Shown here in pieces: positions 51,266 through 60,439 of a stretch of 64,000 nucleotides of DNA. This DNA comes from Rudanella lutea DSM 19387 (lineage in GTDB: Bacteria; Bacteroidota; Bacteroidia; Cytophagales; Spirosomataceae), in the NCBI RefSeq assembly GCF_000383955.1, contig NZ_KB913013.1, positions 1,642,277 through 1,706,276 on the forward strand, written 5' to 3'. The position numbers and the translations under genes are program-made. Under the pieces are notes generated by a model, which was not told the DNA's origin, made no database searches, and saw nothing but the letters and a program-made list of their open reading frames with translations. The first letter of the stretch is position 1. Each line of letters starts with the position of its first letter.

Positions 51266-52651
51266 TTACATTCCGTATTTTTCAAGCCGCCGGTACAGGG
51301 CCTGTCTTGACAGGCCCAGTTCACGGGCTACATCGGTAATGTTCCCGCCGTATTTCTGCATAGCCTGCTGAATCATGCGCCGTTCCATGTCGTCGAGCTG
51401 CATGGATTCGGTTGCGGCACTGACGGGCGAAACCATACACGACGTAGACCCACCCAACCCACCGAAAAAGTCGCCCGGCTCCAGCACCGACTCGCCCGCC
51501 AGAATTACAGCCCGCTCTACAGCATGCTGCAACTCGCGCACGTTGCCCGGCCACCGGTGTTGTTTCAGATGCCGCACCAAAGCTGGACTCAGGCCCGTAA
51601 CGGTCCGCCCGTACTGCTTGCGGTAGATATTCAGAAAATGCTCAGCCAGCGGCACAATATCGTCGGGGCGGTCGCGGAGGGGCGGCAGATGCACCTCAAT
51701 GGTATTAATCCGGTACAGCAAATCCTGCCGAAACTCGCGGTTGGCGATGCGTTCGGCCAGGTTGGCGTTGGTGGCGCAAATAAGCCGGACGTCGATGGGC
51801 CGGGGTTTGTTGCTACCCAGTCGGGTCACCTGCCGCTGTTGCAGTACCGTGAGCAAGCGAGCCTGTTGGGGCAGCGTGATATTCCCCACTTCGTCCAGAA
51901 AAATAGTACCACCCTGCGCTTCTTCAAAACGGCCGCTGCGGTCGTCGCGGGCATCGGTAAAGGCCCCCTTCACGTAGCCAAACAGCTCACTCTCAAACAG
52001 AGACTCACTCAGCGCCCCCACATCAACTGAAACGAACGGTCCTGTTTTCCGGCCTGACTGTTCGTGAATCATACGGGCAATAAGGTCTTTACCCGTGCCG
52101 TTTTCGCCCAGAATGAGCACGTTGGCGTCAGTATTGGCCACACGGCTCACCGTGTCGAGCACCTGCCGCATAGCCGGGCTTTGGGCAATAAACGAGGAAG
52201 CAGTGCCAGAAGCGGCTGTTTTTGACCGGCCACCCCGGCTTGCCGAGTTACTCCGTTCCTCTTTTTCGGCATCGTCTTTCCCGCCTAAATTTCCCCGGAG
52301 CGTAGCCAGCAGTTTATCGTTCTGCCAGGGTTTTAGTACAAAGTCTTTGGCGCCTACTTTCATGGCTCGCACGGCCATTTCAACGTCGCCGTAGGCCGTA
52401 ATCAGCACCACCGAAGCCGAGGGGTCGATGTCGAGGATTCGGTCGAGCCAGAAAAAACCTTCGCGACCGCTACTCAGGTCGCGCTGAAAATTCATATCGA
52501 GCAGAATAGCATCGTAACGGCCGTTGGTAACCAAAAACGGGATCCGTTCGGGATTTTTCTCAATGTCGACATGGCCGAAATGCCGTTTGAGCAGCAGCTT
52601 GGCAGCCATGAGTACATCAGGGTCGTCGTCGATAATCAGGATACGGGCCAT
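51266..52651 (-). CDS. Sigma54-dependent NtrC family response regulator
   Basis: A 461-residue enhancer-binding activator. The receiver domain (about 1-120) has IIDDDPDV, the phosphoacceptor Asp in ILLDMNF and the switch Lys in FVLKPW. The AAA+ domain has Walker A GENGTGKD. The sigma54-contact loop reads GAFTDA instead of the classical GAFTGA, a form I recall in related Bacteroidota regulators. A Walker B-like GTIFLDEVG follows. The C-terminal Fis-type HTH (NITDVARELGLSRQALYRRL) binds DNA. The ATG at 52651 fits the receiver start. It is divergent from the HlyD/ABC/FtsX cluster with sigma54-type promoter elements between. The partner kinase is probably at 46955-48313. Confidence 0.95.
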   Translation of the reverse strand: MARILIIDDDPDVLMAAKLLLKRHFGHVDIEKNPERIPFLVTNGRYDAILLDMNFQRDLSSGREGFFWLDRILDIDPSASVVLITAYGDVEMAVRAMKVGAKDFVLKPWQNDKLLATLRGNLGGKDDAEKEERSNSASRGGRSKTAASGTASSFIAQSPAMRQVLDTVSRVANTDANVLILGENGTGKDLIARMIHEQSGRKTGPFVSVDVGALSESLFESELFGYVKGAFTDARDDRSGRFEEAQGGTIFLDEVGNITLPQQARLLTVLQQRQVTRLGSNKPRPIDVRLICATNANLAERIANREFRQDLLYRINTIEVHLPPLRDRPDDIVPLAEHFLNIYRKQYGRTVTGLSPALVRHLKQHRWPGNVRELQHAVERAVILAGESVLEPGDFFGGLGGSTSCMVSPVSAATESMQLDDMERRMIQQAMQKYGGNITDVARELGLSRQALYRRLEKYGM

Positions 52652-52750
52652 AACTAATGTGTAATGCGTAATGACCATCGCTGAGGCTATCGGCAAATAC
52701 GCGTTGTCAGTTGTTGTTTACAGCTGCAATATACACCGGTTGTCAAGGCT

Positions 52751-52786
52751 GTCCGCTTTCGGACGAAAGCTTGTCCGTGGCCGGAC
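52751..52786. promoter_or_regulatory. Paired enhancer-like palindromes upstream of the HlyD gene
   Basis: GTCCG-CTTT-CGGAC (52751-52764) and GTCCG-TGGC-CGGAC (52773-52786), both perfect, centres 22 bp apart (two helical turns). The proximal centre is 65 bp from the -24 GG of the promoter. The motif also occurs before the ABC operon at 11.9 kb. Confidence 0.7.
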
Positions 52787-52842
52787 GTAAAACACAGCCC
52801 ACACCACCACTATATCCCTGACAATTAATAACTTACCCAACT

Positions 52843-52857
52843 TGGCACGACACTTGA
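52843..52857 (+). promoter_or_regulatory. Sigma54-type promoter of the HlyD/ABC/FtsX cluster
   Basis: TGGCAC-N5-TTGA, matching the -24/-12 consensus TGGCAC-N5-TTGC except for the last base. The expected transcription start is about 45 nt before the ATG at 52912. The neighbouring NtrC-type gene and the upstream palindromes support it. Confidence 0.7.
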
Positions 52858-52911
52858 AATGAATAAGACACCGGACGAAAACCTCGTTCGCAGTTTCATT
52901 CGTTTGCTATT

Positions 52912-54174
52912 ATGGATCGCGCCTTACCTAAACGTTTCTGGACCCAACAGCGCCTGGCAATGGCCGCGGGGGGTACGTTGTTGCTCGGACTACTCGCCTA
53001 CACTCTACTCTTTGCCGATCACCGCTCCCGGCTGAACGTCGACCGGCAAAAACTGACCGTCTCCGCTGTTTCGACGGGTTCGTTTGAAGAGTTTATTGTC
53101 GTAACGGGCGTTGTACAACCGCTTAAAACCATCCGGCTCGACGCCATCGAAGGCGGCTACGTGACCGAGAAGCTGGTTGAGGGCGGGGTGCAGGTAAGCA
53201 AGGGGCAGGTACTGCTCAAATTGGAAAATCAGAACCTTAAACTGAGTTTTCTGCAATCCGAAACGGAAGCGAACCGACTGGTCAACGAACTGCAAAACAC
53301 CCGGCAACGGCTGCGTGTAGAGCGGTTTGCCCTCCGCAAAACCCTGGCCGACCTCGACGCTCAGATTGAGCAGGCCAAAGACACCTACGACCGGCAGACT
53401 AAGTTAATCAAAGACAAGGTAGTATCGGAAGAGGATTTCCTGAAAGCCAAGCGTGCTTACGAGCGGCTGCTGAAACAGCGGGAAATTGAGGCCGAGTCGC
53501 AGCGGTATCAGGAAGAAAACGCCAAACTCCAGATTCAGCAACTGGAAGGTACCCTCAACCGGACACAACGCAACGTGACCCTCTGGCAACAAACGCTCGA
53601 TAACCTGGTGGTGAAGGCGCCCGTATCGGGCCAATTGTCGAGTATCGACGTGGAGGTGGGTAGCAACATCAACCGGGGGCAGAACATCGGTCAGATCGAC
53701 GACCTGAACGGGTTCAAGATGCGCGTCGGGGTCGATGAGCACTACATCAGCCGGGTGTACGCCGGCCTGAACGGCTCATTTGAGTTCAACGGCCAAACAT
53801 ACCCGCTCACCATCAGCCGGGTGTACCCGGAGGTGCGCAACGGTCGGTTCGAAATTGACATGACGTTTGTGAAAGAGGCCAACAAAGGCGGGTTGCCGCA
53901 GGGCATCAAGCGGGGGCAATCGTCGCCGATCCGGCTGGAGCTGGGCAAAGCTGCCAAAGCGACCTTATTGCCGGTGGGGGGCTTTTTCTCCGACACGGGC
54001 GGCAACTGGGTCTATGTGCTCGATAATACGGGTAAGCGGGCGAGCAAGCGCACCATCACCCTCGGCCGCAAGAATCCTGAGTACTATGAAGTACTGGAAG
54101 GTCTCCAACCCGGCGAGCAGGTGATTACAAGCAGCTACGAGAACTTCGGCGATAACGAGGTGTTGGAGTTTTAG
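52912..54174 (+). CDS. HlyD/MacA-like periplasmic adaptor subunit
   Basis: A 420-residue adaptor with an N-terminal membrane helix (LAMAAGGTLLLGLLAYTLLFA). A first lipoyl half (VVTGVVQPLKTIRLDAIEGGYVTEKLVEGGVQVSKGQVLLKL) is followed by a long coiled alpha-hairpin (about residues 110-215), a second half (VVKAPVSGQLSSIDVEVGSNINRGQNIGQI) and a beta-barrel/proximal domain ending VITSSYENFGDNEVLEF. It leads the export cluster with an ABC ATPase and FtsX-type permeases downstream. No TolC gene lies in this cluster; TolC-like genes are at 9.4 kb and 28 kb. Confidence 0.93.
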   Translation: MDRALPKRFWTQQRLAMAAGGTLLLGLLAYTLLFADHRSRLNVDRQKLTVSAVSTGSFEEFIVVTGVVQPLKTIRLDAIEGGYVTEKLVEGGVQVSKGQVLLKLENQNLKLSFLQSETEANRLVNELQNTRQRLRVERFALRKTLADLDAQIEQAKDTYDRQTKLIKDKVVSEEDFLKAKRAYERLLKQREIEAESQRYQEENAKLQIQQLEGTLNRTQRNVTLWQQTLDNLVVKAPVSGQLSSIDVEVGSNINRGQNIGQIDDLNGFKMRVGVDEHYISRVYAGLNGSFEFNGQTYPLTISRVYPEVRNGRFEIDMTFVKEANKGGLPQGIKRGQSSPIRLELGKAAKATLLPVGGFFSDTGGNWVYVLDNTGKRASKRTITLGRKNPEYYEVLEGLQPGEQVITSSYENFGDNEVLEF

Positions 54175-54179
54175 GAAAA

Positions 54180-54278
54180 TTGGTACGCAGAGATGCACTG
54201 AGGGAAAAGAGATACGCAGAGAACCACTAAAACCTCTCTGTGAATCTCCTTTATTCTCTGCGAATCTCTGTGTAATAA
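54180..54278. repeat. Word-repeat hairpin H11 (HlyD-ABC spacer)
   Basis: The left arm (54184-54222; ACGCAGAGATGCACTGAGG, GAGATACGCAGAGA) pairs with the right arm (54233-54274; CTCTCTGTGAATCTCC, TCTCTGCGAATCTCTGTGT). It lies between two rightward genes. Confidence 0.8.
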
Positions 54279-54301
54279 ACCAGTGAATCAACCAAAAAAT
54301 C

Positions 54302-54979
54302 ATGATCCAAACCATCAACCTACAAAAACTCTTCGCGACGGAAGAGGTAGAAACCACGGCCCTCAACGGGATTACGATGGATGTGCGCGACGGGGAGTTC
54401 GTCGCCATTATGGGGCCGTCGGGTTGCGGCAAGTCGACCCTGCTCAACATTCTGGGCCTGCTCGACAACCCCACCGATGGGGAGTACAATTTCTACGGAA
54501 CCCCCGTAGCCCGCATGACCGAGCGGCAGCGGGCCCAGCTCCGCAAGGGCTCTATCGGGTTTGTATTTCAGAGCTTTAACCTGATCGACGAGCTGACCGT
54601 GTACGAGAACGTGGAGCTACCACTGCTCTACCTCAAAACCCCCGCCGACGAGCGTAAAGTCCGGGTAGAAGAAGCCCTCACCCGCATGAACATCATGCAC
54701 CGGCGCAATCACTTTCCGCAGCAACTTTCGGGCGGGCAACAGCAACGCACGGCCATTGCCCGCGCCGTGGTGGCCCGCCCCAAACTGATTCTGGCCGACG
54801 AACCTACCGGTAACCTCGACTCGACCAACGGCGAAGAAGTGATGAAGCTACTGAGCGAATTGAACGACGAAGGCACCACGATTATCATGGTAACCCACTC
54901 CCCCTACGACGCAGGGTTTGCCCACCGGATTGTGAACCTGTTCGACGGCCGGGTGGTGACCGAAAATTTCCACGTGTAG
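54302..54979 (+). CDS. ABC transporter ATP-binding protein (MacB/LolD type)
   Basis: A 225-residue ATPase. Walker A is GPSGCGKST, the Q-loop is in [23 protein letters not shown], the signature is LSGGQQQR, Walker B is [13 protein letters not shown] and the H-loop VTHSPYD. It is paralogous to the ATPase at 11131-11796 but keeps the canonical NLDS D-loop. It should energise the FtsX-type permeases encoded downstream. An antisense Uma2 gene now separates it from the first permease. Confidence 0.95.
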   Translation: MIQTINLQKLFATEEVETTALNGITMDVRDGEFVAIMGPSGCGKSTLLNILGLLDNPTDGEYNFYGTPVARMTERQRAQLRKGSIGFVFQSFNLIDELTVYENVELPLLYLKTPADERKVRVEEALTRMNIMHRRNHFPQQLSGGQQQRTAIARAVVARPKLILADEPTGNLDSTNGEEVMKLLSELNDEGTTIIMVTHSPYDAGFAHRIVNLFDGRVVTENFHV

Positions 54980-54981
54980 GA

Positions 54982-55425
54982 CTACAAAAACCCGTTCAGA
55001 TCCAGATTCAGGACTTCGGAGAAGGCGGTTTCGGTGGTGAGGCCGCCATCGCCCAGCCGGTAACGGAGCCATCGACCGGTTCGATAGTCATACAGGAATC
55101 CCTCCCGAATACCATACAGTTCATCATCAATGAGTTGTATGATTTTTCGTAAATCCCCTTTTAGTCCGTCAGTGTGACAAACTTCGATGATAACGGGTGT
55201 CTGTGCGGCTTCATTATCGCGGAGTAGAAGGTCTGGGACCTGGCTGGCTTTACCCTGATCGAGCATCGTTTCAGGTAGTGGCTCCAACCGAATGCATTGC
55301 TCCCGATAATACAAGACCCCCAAACCAACCGTCAGCCTGGCAATTACACGCTGATGCTCAATGGGCGCCCAAACGCCAAGGTCTTCGTGAGCAAACGTCG
55401 GTTGCGTTGTAGATGGGAAATACAT
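54982..55425 (-). CDS. Uma2 family (DUF820) putative endonuclease, copy 1
   Basis: A 147-residue protein of the Uma2 family, predicted PD-(D/E)XK nucleases of unknown role that are multiplied in Cyanobacteria and some Bacteroidota. The core VPDLLLRDNEAAQ, then TPVIIEVCHTDGLKGDLRKI, holds the Asp, Glu and Lys expected of the fold, although the usual E-V-x-S reads E-V-C-H. FLYDYRTGRWLRY is the typical strand after the core. It lies antisense inside the export cluster, 3 bp from the ABC ATPase stop, and so looks like an insertion between ATPase and permease. Confidence 0.8.
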   Translation of the reverse strand: MYFPSTTQPTFAHEDLGVWAPIEHQRVIARLTVGLGVLYYREQCIRLEPLPETMLDQGKASQVPDLLLRDNEAAQTPVIIEVCHTDGLKGDLRKIIQLIDDELYGIREGFLYDYRTGRWLRYRLGDGGLTTETAFSEVLNLDLNGFL

Positions 55426-55461
55426 AAGACATCGCTTTTTACAAACTTAACTAACTCCAGT

Positions 55462-57891
55462 ATGTTCCACAACTTCCTCAAAATCGCCTGCCGCACTCTG
55501 TGGCGTAGCCGGGGGTATGCCGCTATTCACATGCTGGGGTTAGCCGTGGCGTTTTGCATCAGCCTGTTCCTGACCCTGATTGCCTATCAGCAACTTACTT
55601 TCGATTCGTTTCACGCCGACAGTGACCGGATTTATCAGACCTACCTGTTTGCCAACGACCCCGAAAAGCCGCTCAGAACCGGAGCCATGCCCATGCCCGT
55701 TGTACCGGCCCTCAAGGCTGATTTTCCGGAGGCAGAGGCCGTTACCCGCGTGATGACCGGCCGCAAGAGCCTGGTCGAGTCGGAGGGTACGTATTACGAA
55801 AAGCTTATCAATTATACCGACGCCGACTTTCTAAACGTGTTTTCGTTCCCGCTGCGGGCGGGTCACCGGGCCTCGGCCCTGCGCGACCCCGGCAGTGTGG
55901 TCATCAGCGAAAACATGGCGCAGGATGTGTTCGGAACGGCCAACCCGATTGGGAAGCGCCTGCGCCTTGGACAGGATGGCCAACTAACCGACTTTACGGT
56001 AACGGGCGTTTTGGCCGATGCCCCCACCAACTCAACCATTCAGTACGACGCCCTGGTTCGGATTGAGCGCTCGCCCAATTACGCGGCCCGCCTGAACAAC
56101 TGGAACGACGGCGGACCAATGGTTTTCGTGAAGCTACCGGCTCATGTCGACAAGGCCAGCTTTGAGGCCCGGCTGAAACCGTTCTCGCTGAAGTATTTTA
56201 CCACCCGACTCGACGACCTGATTCAGAAAAAGGCCCAACCCGATGACCGGGGCGATAAGCTGGCGATTCGGCTGCAACCACTCCGCGATGTGCACTTCAA
56301 CCGCGAAATCAACGACGGCAAAGGCACGCCTATCGCCATTGTTTACGTGTTGCTGGGGCTGGCGTTTTTTATCCTGCTTATTGCCTGCATCAACTTCATC
56401 AACCTGAGCATTGCCCGCTCAGTGACGCGGGCGCGAGAGGTGGGCGTTCGGAAATCGCTCGGTGCGCCTTCTCGGAGCTTATTTGCGCAGTTGTGGGGCG
56501 AATCGGCGTTGTTGTGCGGGCTCGGTTTCGTAGCTGGTCTGACGCTCGCCGTCATACTCCTGCCAACATTCAATGCCACATTTGGGGCGCACCTAACGCT
56601 TGCTCAGGCCTACCAGCCTGGTTTTATTGGCCTGATTCTGGCCCTTTTTCTGCTCGTAACGCTCATGGCGGGCGGCTACCCAGCCTGGCAAATGACCCGG
56701 CTCCAAACCGTTCAGGTACTTAAAGGCAACCTCGCAACCGGCCGACCAAGCCGCCTGCGCAACGCCCTGCTCATCACTCAGTTTACGCTCTCATGCCTGC
56801 TCACCTGTTGTACCCTGATTGCCTTTGAACAGGTCGATTTTCTGCGTCAAATGCCGCTTGGTTTCGACAAAGAGCAGGTTATCAGCATCCCGGTAGGAAC
56901 ACAGGTCGACGGGCGGCAGGTGCTCGGGCGGCTACGTCAGGTACTGGCCCACGACCCCACAATTCTGTCGCTGACAGGAGCGAGCGTAAATTTGGGCAAA
57001 GGTAAAGACCGGGTCACCTCGCGGACTACGTTTGGGTTTACCAGCAACGGCAAAGATATTGTCTCGGATGTACTGTTTGTCGATTACGACTACCTCCAGA
57101 CCTTACGCATCAAACCCACGGCCGGCCGCGATTTTAGCCGGACCTTTGCCACCGACTCTGCCAACCGGGTAGTCATTACCGAGAGCATGGCCCGGTTGCT
57201 GGGCAAGCCCAATCCGGTGGGAATGCTACTCGGCGACGATGCCGACACCACCGGCAACAAAGCGCAGATTATCGGCGTGGTGCCCGACTTTCAGCTGTAC
57301 TCAGTAGCCGACGAAACGCGCCCTATCACACTCTATCTGTCCAACAGCCAGCCACTGCATTATATTTTTGTTCGGGTGTTGCCCCAACACCTACCGGTCG
57401 CGATGGACAAGCTAAAGGCAACCTGGGCGACGGTAGCCCCGCAGTCGCCGTTTATGGGCTCCTTTCTGGACGAGAACGTAGACGCCTGGTACCAGAACGA
57501 GACCGTTTTTTCGCAGGTTCTGAGTCTGGCGTCGGGGATTGCCGTGGTCTTGTCGTGCATCGGTTTGTTTGCCATTGCGTTGCTGACGGTTGAGCAGCGA
57601 ACCAAGGAAATAGGCATTCGCAAGGTGATGGGAGCTACCGTTCCCGGTATTGTTCTGTTGCTCTCGCGGCATTTCATCCGGCTGGCGCTCATGGGCCTTT
57701 GTTTAGCCGTTCCCATCGCGTGGTTTGGCATGCATCAGTGGCTCGACAAGTACGCGTACCGGATCGAAATCAGCCCGTGGCTCTTCGTGACAGTCGGCAT
57801 GGGTGCCTTATTGATTACCCTTGTCACGGTTAGCTACCAAAGCATTCGGGCCGCCCTCATGAACCCTGCCAAATCACTAAAAACGGAGTAA
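55462..57891 (+). CDS. FtsX-type ABC transporter permease 1
   Basis: A 809-residue permease of the MacB/FtsX class with two repeats. Each has a leading membrane helix, a large periplasmic MacB_PCD domain and three FtsX helices. The first helix is MLGLAVAFCISLFLTLIAY. The first FtsX block begins LLGLAFFILLIACINFINLSIARS with the coupling segment RAREVGVRKSLGA; the second has the coupling segment EQRTKEIGIRKVMGA. Such proteins work as mechanotransmitters or exporters with a MacB-like ATPase. I chose the ATG at 55462, at the conserved N-terminus MFHNFLKIACRTLWR; the open frame starts earlier, inside the antisense Uma2 gene. Confidence 0.93.
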   Translation: MFHNFLKIACRTLWRSRGYAAIHMLGLAVAFCISLFLTLIAYQQLTFDSFHADSDRIYQTYLFANDPEKPLRTGAMPMPVVPALKADFPEAEAVTRVMTGRKSLVESEGTYYEKLINYTDADFLNVFSFPLRAGHRASALRDPGSVVISENMAQDVFGTANPIGKRLRLGQDGQLTDFTVTGVLADAPTNSTIQYDALVRIERSPNYAARLNNWNDGGPMVFVKLPAHVDKASFEARLKPFSLKYFTTRLDDLIQKKAQPDDRGDKLAIRLQPLRDVHFNREINDGKGTPIAIVYVLLGLAFFILLIACINFINLSIARSVTRAREVGVRKSLGAPSRSLFAQLWGESALLCGLGFVAGLTLAVILLPTFNATFGAHLTLAQAYQPGFIGLILALFLLVTLMAGGYPAWQMTRLQTVQVLKGNLATGRPSRLRNALLITQFTLSCLLTCCTLIAFEQVDFLRQMPLGFDKEQVISIPVGTQVDGRQVLGRLRQVLAHDPTILSLTGASVNLGKGKDRVTSRTTFGFTSNGKDIVSDVLFVDYDYLQTLRIKPTAGRDFSRTFATDSANRVVITESMARLLGKPNPVGMLLGDDADTTGNKAQIIGVVPDFQLYSVADETRPITLYLSNSQPLHYIFVRVLPQHLPVAMDKLKATWATVAPQSPFMGSFLDENVDAWYQNETVFSQVLSLASGIAVVLSCIGLFAIALLTVEQRTKEIGIRKVMGATVPGIVLLLSRHFIRLALMGLCLAVPIAWFGMHQWLDKYAYRIEISPWLFVTVGMGALLITLVTVSYQSIRAALMNPAKSLKTE

Positions 57892-57983
57892 AGGAGAAAG
57901 GAGGAGAGGAAACGCAAGCGCGGCCATTCCTTCCACCCTTCTGCCTTCCTCCCTTCTGCCTTCCTCCGTTTCTCCCTTTCATC
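57889..57983. repeat. Word-repeat hairpin H12 (permease 1-permease 2 spacer)
   Basis: The purine arm (57892-57913) and a longer pyrimidine arm (57928-57979; CTTCTGCCTTCCTCC repeated) are joined by the loop ACGCAAGCGCGGCCA. Nearly the same loop occurs in H13, which indicates common descent of the two spacers. Confidence 0.8.
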
Positions 57984-57985
57984 CC

Positions 57986-60421
57986 ATGTTAACAAACTAT
58001 CTGAAAATCGCCTGGCGGAATCTGATGCGCCACAAGGGTATCTCGGCCATCAACCTGGTAGGGCTGGCTCTTGGCCTGGCTACCTGCCTGCTCATCAGCC
58101 TGTTTGTATTCGATGAACTGAGCTACGACCGGTTCAACACCAAAGCGGACCGGATTGTGCGGGTCATTTTCCGGGCCTCGATCAACAACGAGAAAATTCG
58201 GGAGGCCACCGTGATGCCCCCCGTGGCCCAGACCCTCAAAGCCGAATACCCGGAGGTGCTCGAAGCCACCCGGATTCGGGATGCCGGTACGCCCGTTGTG
58301 GCCTATGCCGACAAAGCGTTTCGGGAGGAGAATATCGCCTATGTGGATTCCAATTTTTTCGAGGTGTTTACGCTGCCCTTCCGGCAGGGCAACCCCCAAA
58401 CGGCCCTCAACGCGCCCAACACGGCTGTGATTACGACCACCCTGGCGCAGAAATACTTCGGTACCACCAACCCCATGGGTAAGGTGCTCACGTTTAAGGG
58501 CTGGAACCGTGCCTTTCGGGTTACGGGCGTGATAGAACCCATACCAACCAACGCCCATTTTCATTTCGATATGCTCGCTTCCATGGCGGGCCTCGACGAA
58601 GCCCGGGAGCCAACCTGGATGGCCAGCAATTTCTTTACCTACCTCGTACTACCTGAAGGGTACGACCATCACCAATTGGAAGCCAAACTCCCGCAGGTGA
58701 TCGAAAAATACATGGGCCCGCAACTCAAACAGTCTATGGGTATGAGCCTGAGTCAGTTCCGGCAAAAAGGCAATGAGGTCGGGCTGTTTCTGCAACCCCT
58801 CACCGACATTCACCTGCGGTCCGACATCCCGTTTGACCTTGAGCCGGGCAGCGATATCCGGTATGTGTACATGTTCGGGGCTATTGCGCTCTTTATGCTG
58901 CTTATTGCCTGCATCAACTTCATGAATCTGAGCACAGCGGGGTCGTCGAAGCGAGCGCGGGAGGTGGGTATTCGCAAGGTGATGGGCTCTCTGAAGCAGG
59001 AATTGGTCGGCCAGTTTTTGTGCGAATCGATTCTGCTGACGCTGCTGGCGCTATCGCTCGGGCTGGTGTTAGCCTACGCGGCCCTGCCCTATTTCAACAG
59101 CCTCTCGGGCAAAACATTAACGCTTTCGTTTCAATCGGTTCCCTGGCTGGTGCCGGGTCTGCTGGTGTTCGGGCTGCTGGTGGGCTTGCTGGCGGGCAGC
59201 TATCCGGCCTTTTTTCTGTCGGCATTTCGGCCGGTCAACGTACTGAAGGGTGGTTCGTCAGCCGGCAAATTGGCGGGGGGTAGCCAAAGCATCGGATTGC
59301 GCCGGGGGCTGGTTGTATTTCAGTTTTTTGTTTCTATCTGCCTCATCATGTGCACCACGGTGGTGTACCAACAACTTCAGTTTATCCAGCACAAAAAGCT
59401 CGGTTACGACAAAGAGCAGGTGCTGGTTATGCGCGAAACGTGGCGACTGGGGGCCAAAGAAGAACAGTTTCGGCAGGCACTTCTGCGCGATGCCCGCGTG
59501 ACCAACGCAACCGTATCGGGGTATGTACCTGCGGGGCCTTCCAACTCCAACAACTTCACGGTGTACCCCGACAACAGCCCCATGCAACTGTTCAAAACGC
59601 TGGCCTACGAGGTCGATGAGCGGTACATCCCGACATTGGGGATGCAGATTCGGCAGGGGCGCAACTTTTCGCGGGCGTTCGGTACCGACTCAACGGCCGT
59701 TATTCTGAACCAAACGGCCGCCCGGGTGCTGGGCTGGGGCGACGCAGCGCTTGGTCATACGCTTTCGCGCACCGACCACAACGGCCGCAAAGCCACGTAC
59801 CACGTGATCGGTATTGTCAACGATTTTCATTTCCGGTCGCTACACGAGCCCATTTCGCCCTTAGTGATGCTCTACGGACACAATGGCGGCTCGGTGATTG
59901 CCAAGGTTAAAACCCCGGAGGTTACCGCCCTGCTCGCCAGTCTGCAAAAACAGTGGACGGCCTACGGCACCGAAGCGCCCTTTCTGTACACTTTTCTGAA
60001 CGAAAGCTATAACAACACCTACCGCGCCGAGCAAAAAACCGGTCAGATTCTGGGCCTGTTTGCGGGGCTGACCATTTTTGTGGCCTGTCTGGGTCTGTTT
60101 GGGCTGGCCATGTTTACCGCTGAGCAGCGTACGAAGGAAATCGGTGTGCGGAAGGTGCTTGGAGCGTCGGTACTCGGCATTGTGGCCCTGCTCTCGCGCG
60201 ACTTTCTCAAGCTCGTGGCCATCGCCATTCTGCTGGCTTCGCCGGTGGCCTGGTGGGCCATGCAGCACTGGCTACAGGGATTTGCCTACAAAATCGACAT
60301 GAGTATCGGGGTCTTTGTGGGGGCGGGCGGCCTGGCCATCCTCATCGCTCTGCTCACCGTCAGCTACCAAAGCATCAGGGCTGCCCGAGTAAACCCGGTG
60401 AAGAGTTTGCGAAGTGAGTAA
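57986..60421 (+). CDS. FtsX-type ABC transporter permease 2
   Basis: An 811-residue paralogue of permease 1. The N-terminus is MLTNYLKIAWRNLMRHKGISAINLVGLALGLATCLLI. The first coupling segment is RAREVGIRKVMGS and the second EQRTKEIGVRKVLGA; the protein ends with SYQSIRAARVNPVKSLRSE. It has the same two-repeat arrangement with eight helices. It is the second of at least four tandem permeases and is closer to permease 3 than to permease 1 by motif. The repeated duplication suggests either heteromeric complexes or several alternative permeases for one ATPase. Confidence 0.94.
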   Translation: MLTNYLKIAWRNLMRHKGISAINLVGLALGLATCLLISLFVFDELSYDRFNTKADRIVRVIFRASINNEKIREATVMPPVAQTLKAEYPEVLEATRIRDAGTPVVAYADKAFREENIAYVDSNFFEVFTLPFRQGNPQTALNAPNTAVITTTLAQKYFGTTNPMGKVLTFKGWNRAFRVTGVIEPIPTNAHFHFDMLASMAGLDEAREPTWMASNFFTYLVLPEGYDHHQLEAKLPQVIEKYMGPQLKQSMGMSLSQFRQKGNEVGLFLQPLTDIHLRSDIPFDLEPGSDIRYVYMFGAIALFMLLIACINFMNLSTAGSSKRAREVGIRKVMGSLKQELVGQFLCESILLTLLALSLGLVLAYAALPYFNSLSGKTLTLSFQSVPWLVPGLLVFGLLVGLLAGSYPAFFLSAFRPVNVLKGGSSAGKLAGGSQSIGLRRGLVVFQFFVSICLIMCTTVVYQQLQFIQHKKLGYDKEQVLVMRETWRLGAKEEQFRQALLRDARVTNATVSGYVPAGPSNSNNFTVYPDNSPMQLFKTLAYEVDERYIPTLGMQIRQGRNFSRAFGTDSTAVILNQTAARVLGWGDAALGHTLSRTDHNGRKATYHVIGIVNDFHFRSLHEPISPLVMLYGHNGGSVIAKVKTPEVTALLASLQKQWTAYGTEAPFLYTFLNESYNNTYRAEQKTGQILGLFAGLTIFVACLGLFGLAMFTAEQRTKEIGVRKVLGASVLGIVALLSRDFLKLVAIAILLASPVAWWAMQHWLQGFAYKIDMSIGVFVGAGGLAILIALLTVSYQSIRAARVNPVKSLRSE

Positions 60422-60439
60422 AAAGGGGGAAGAGTCACC

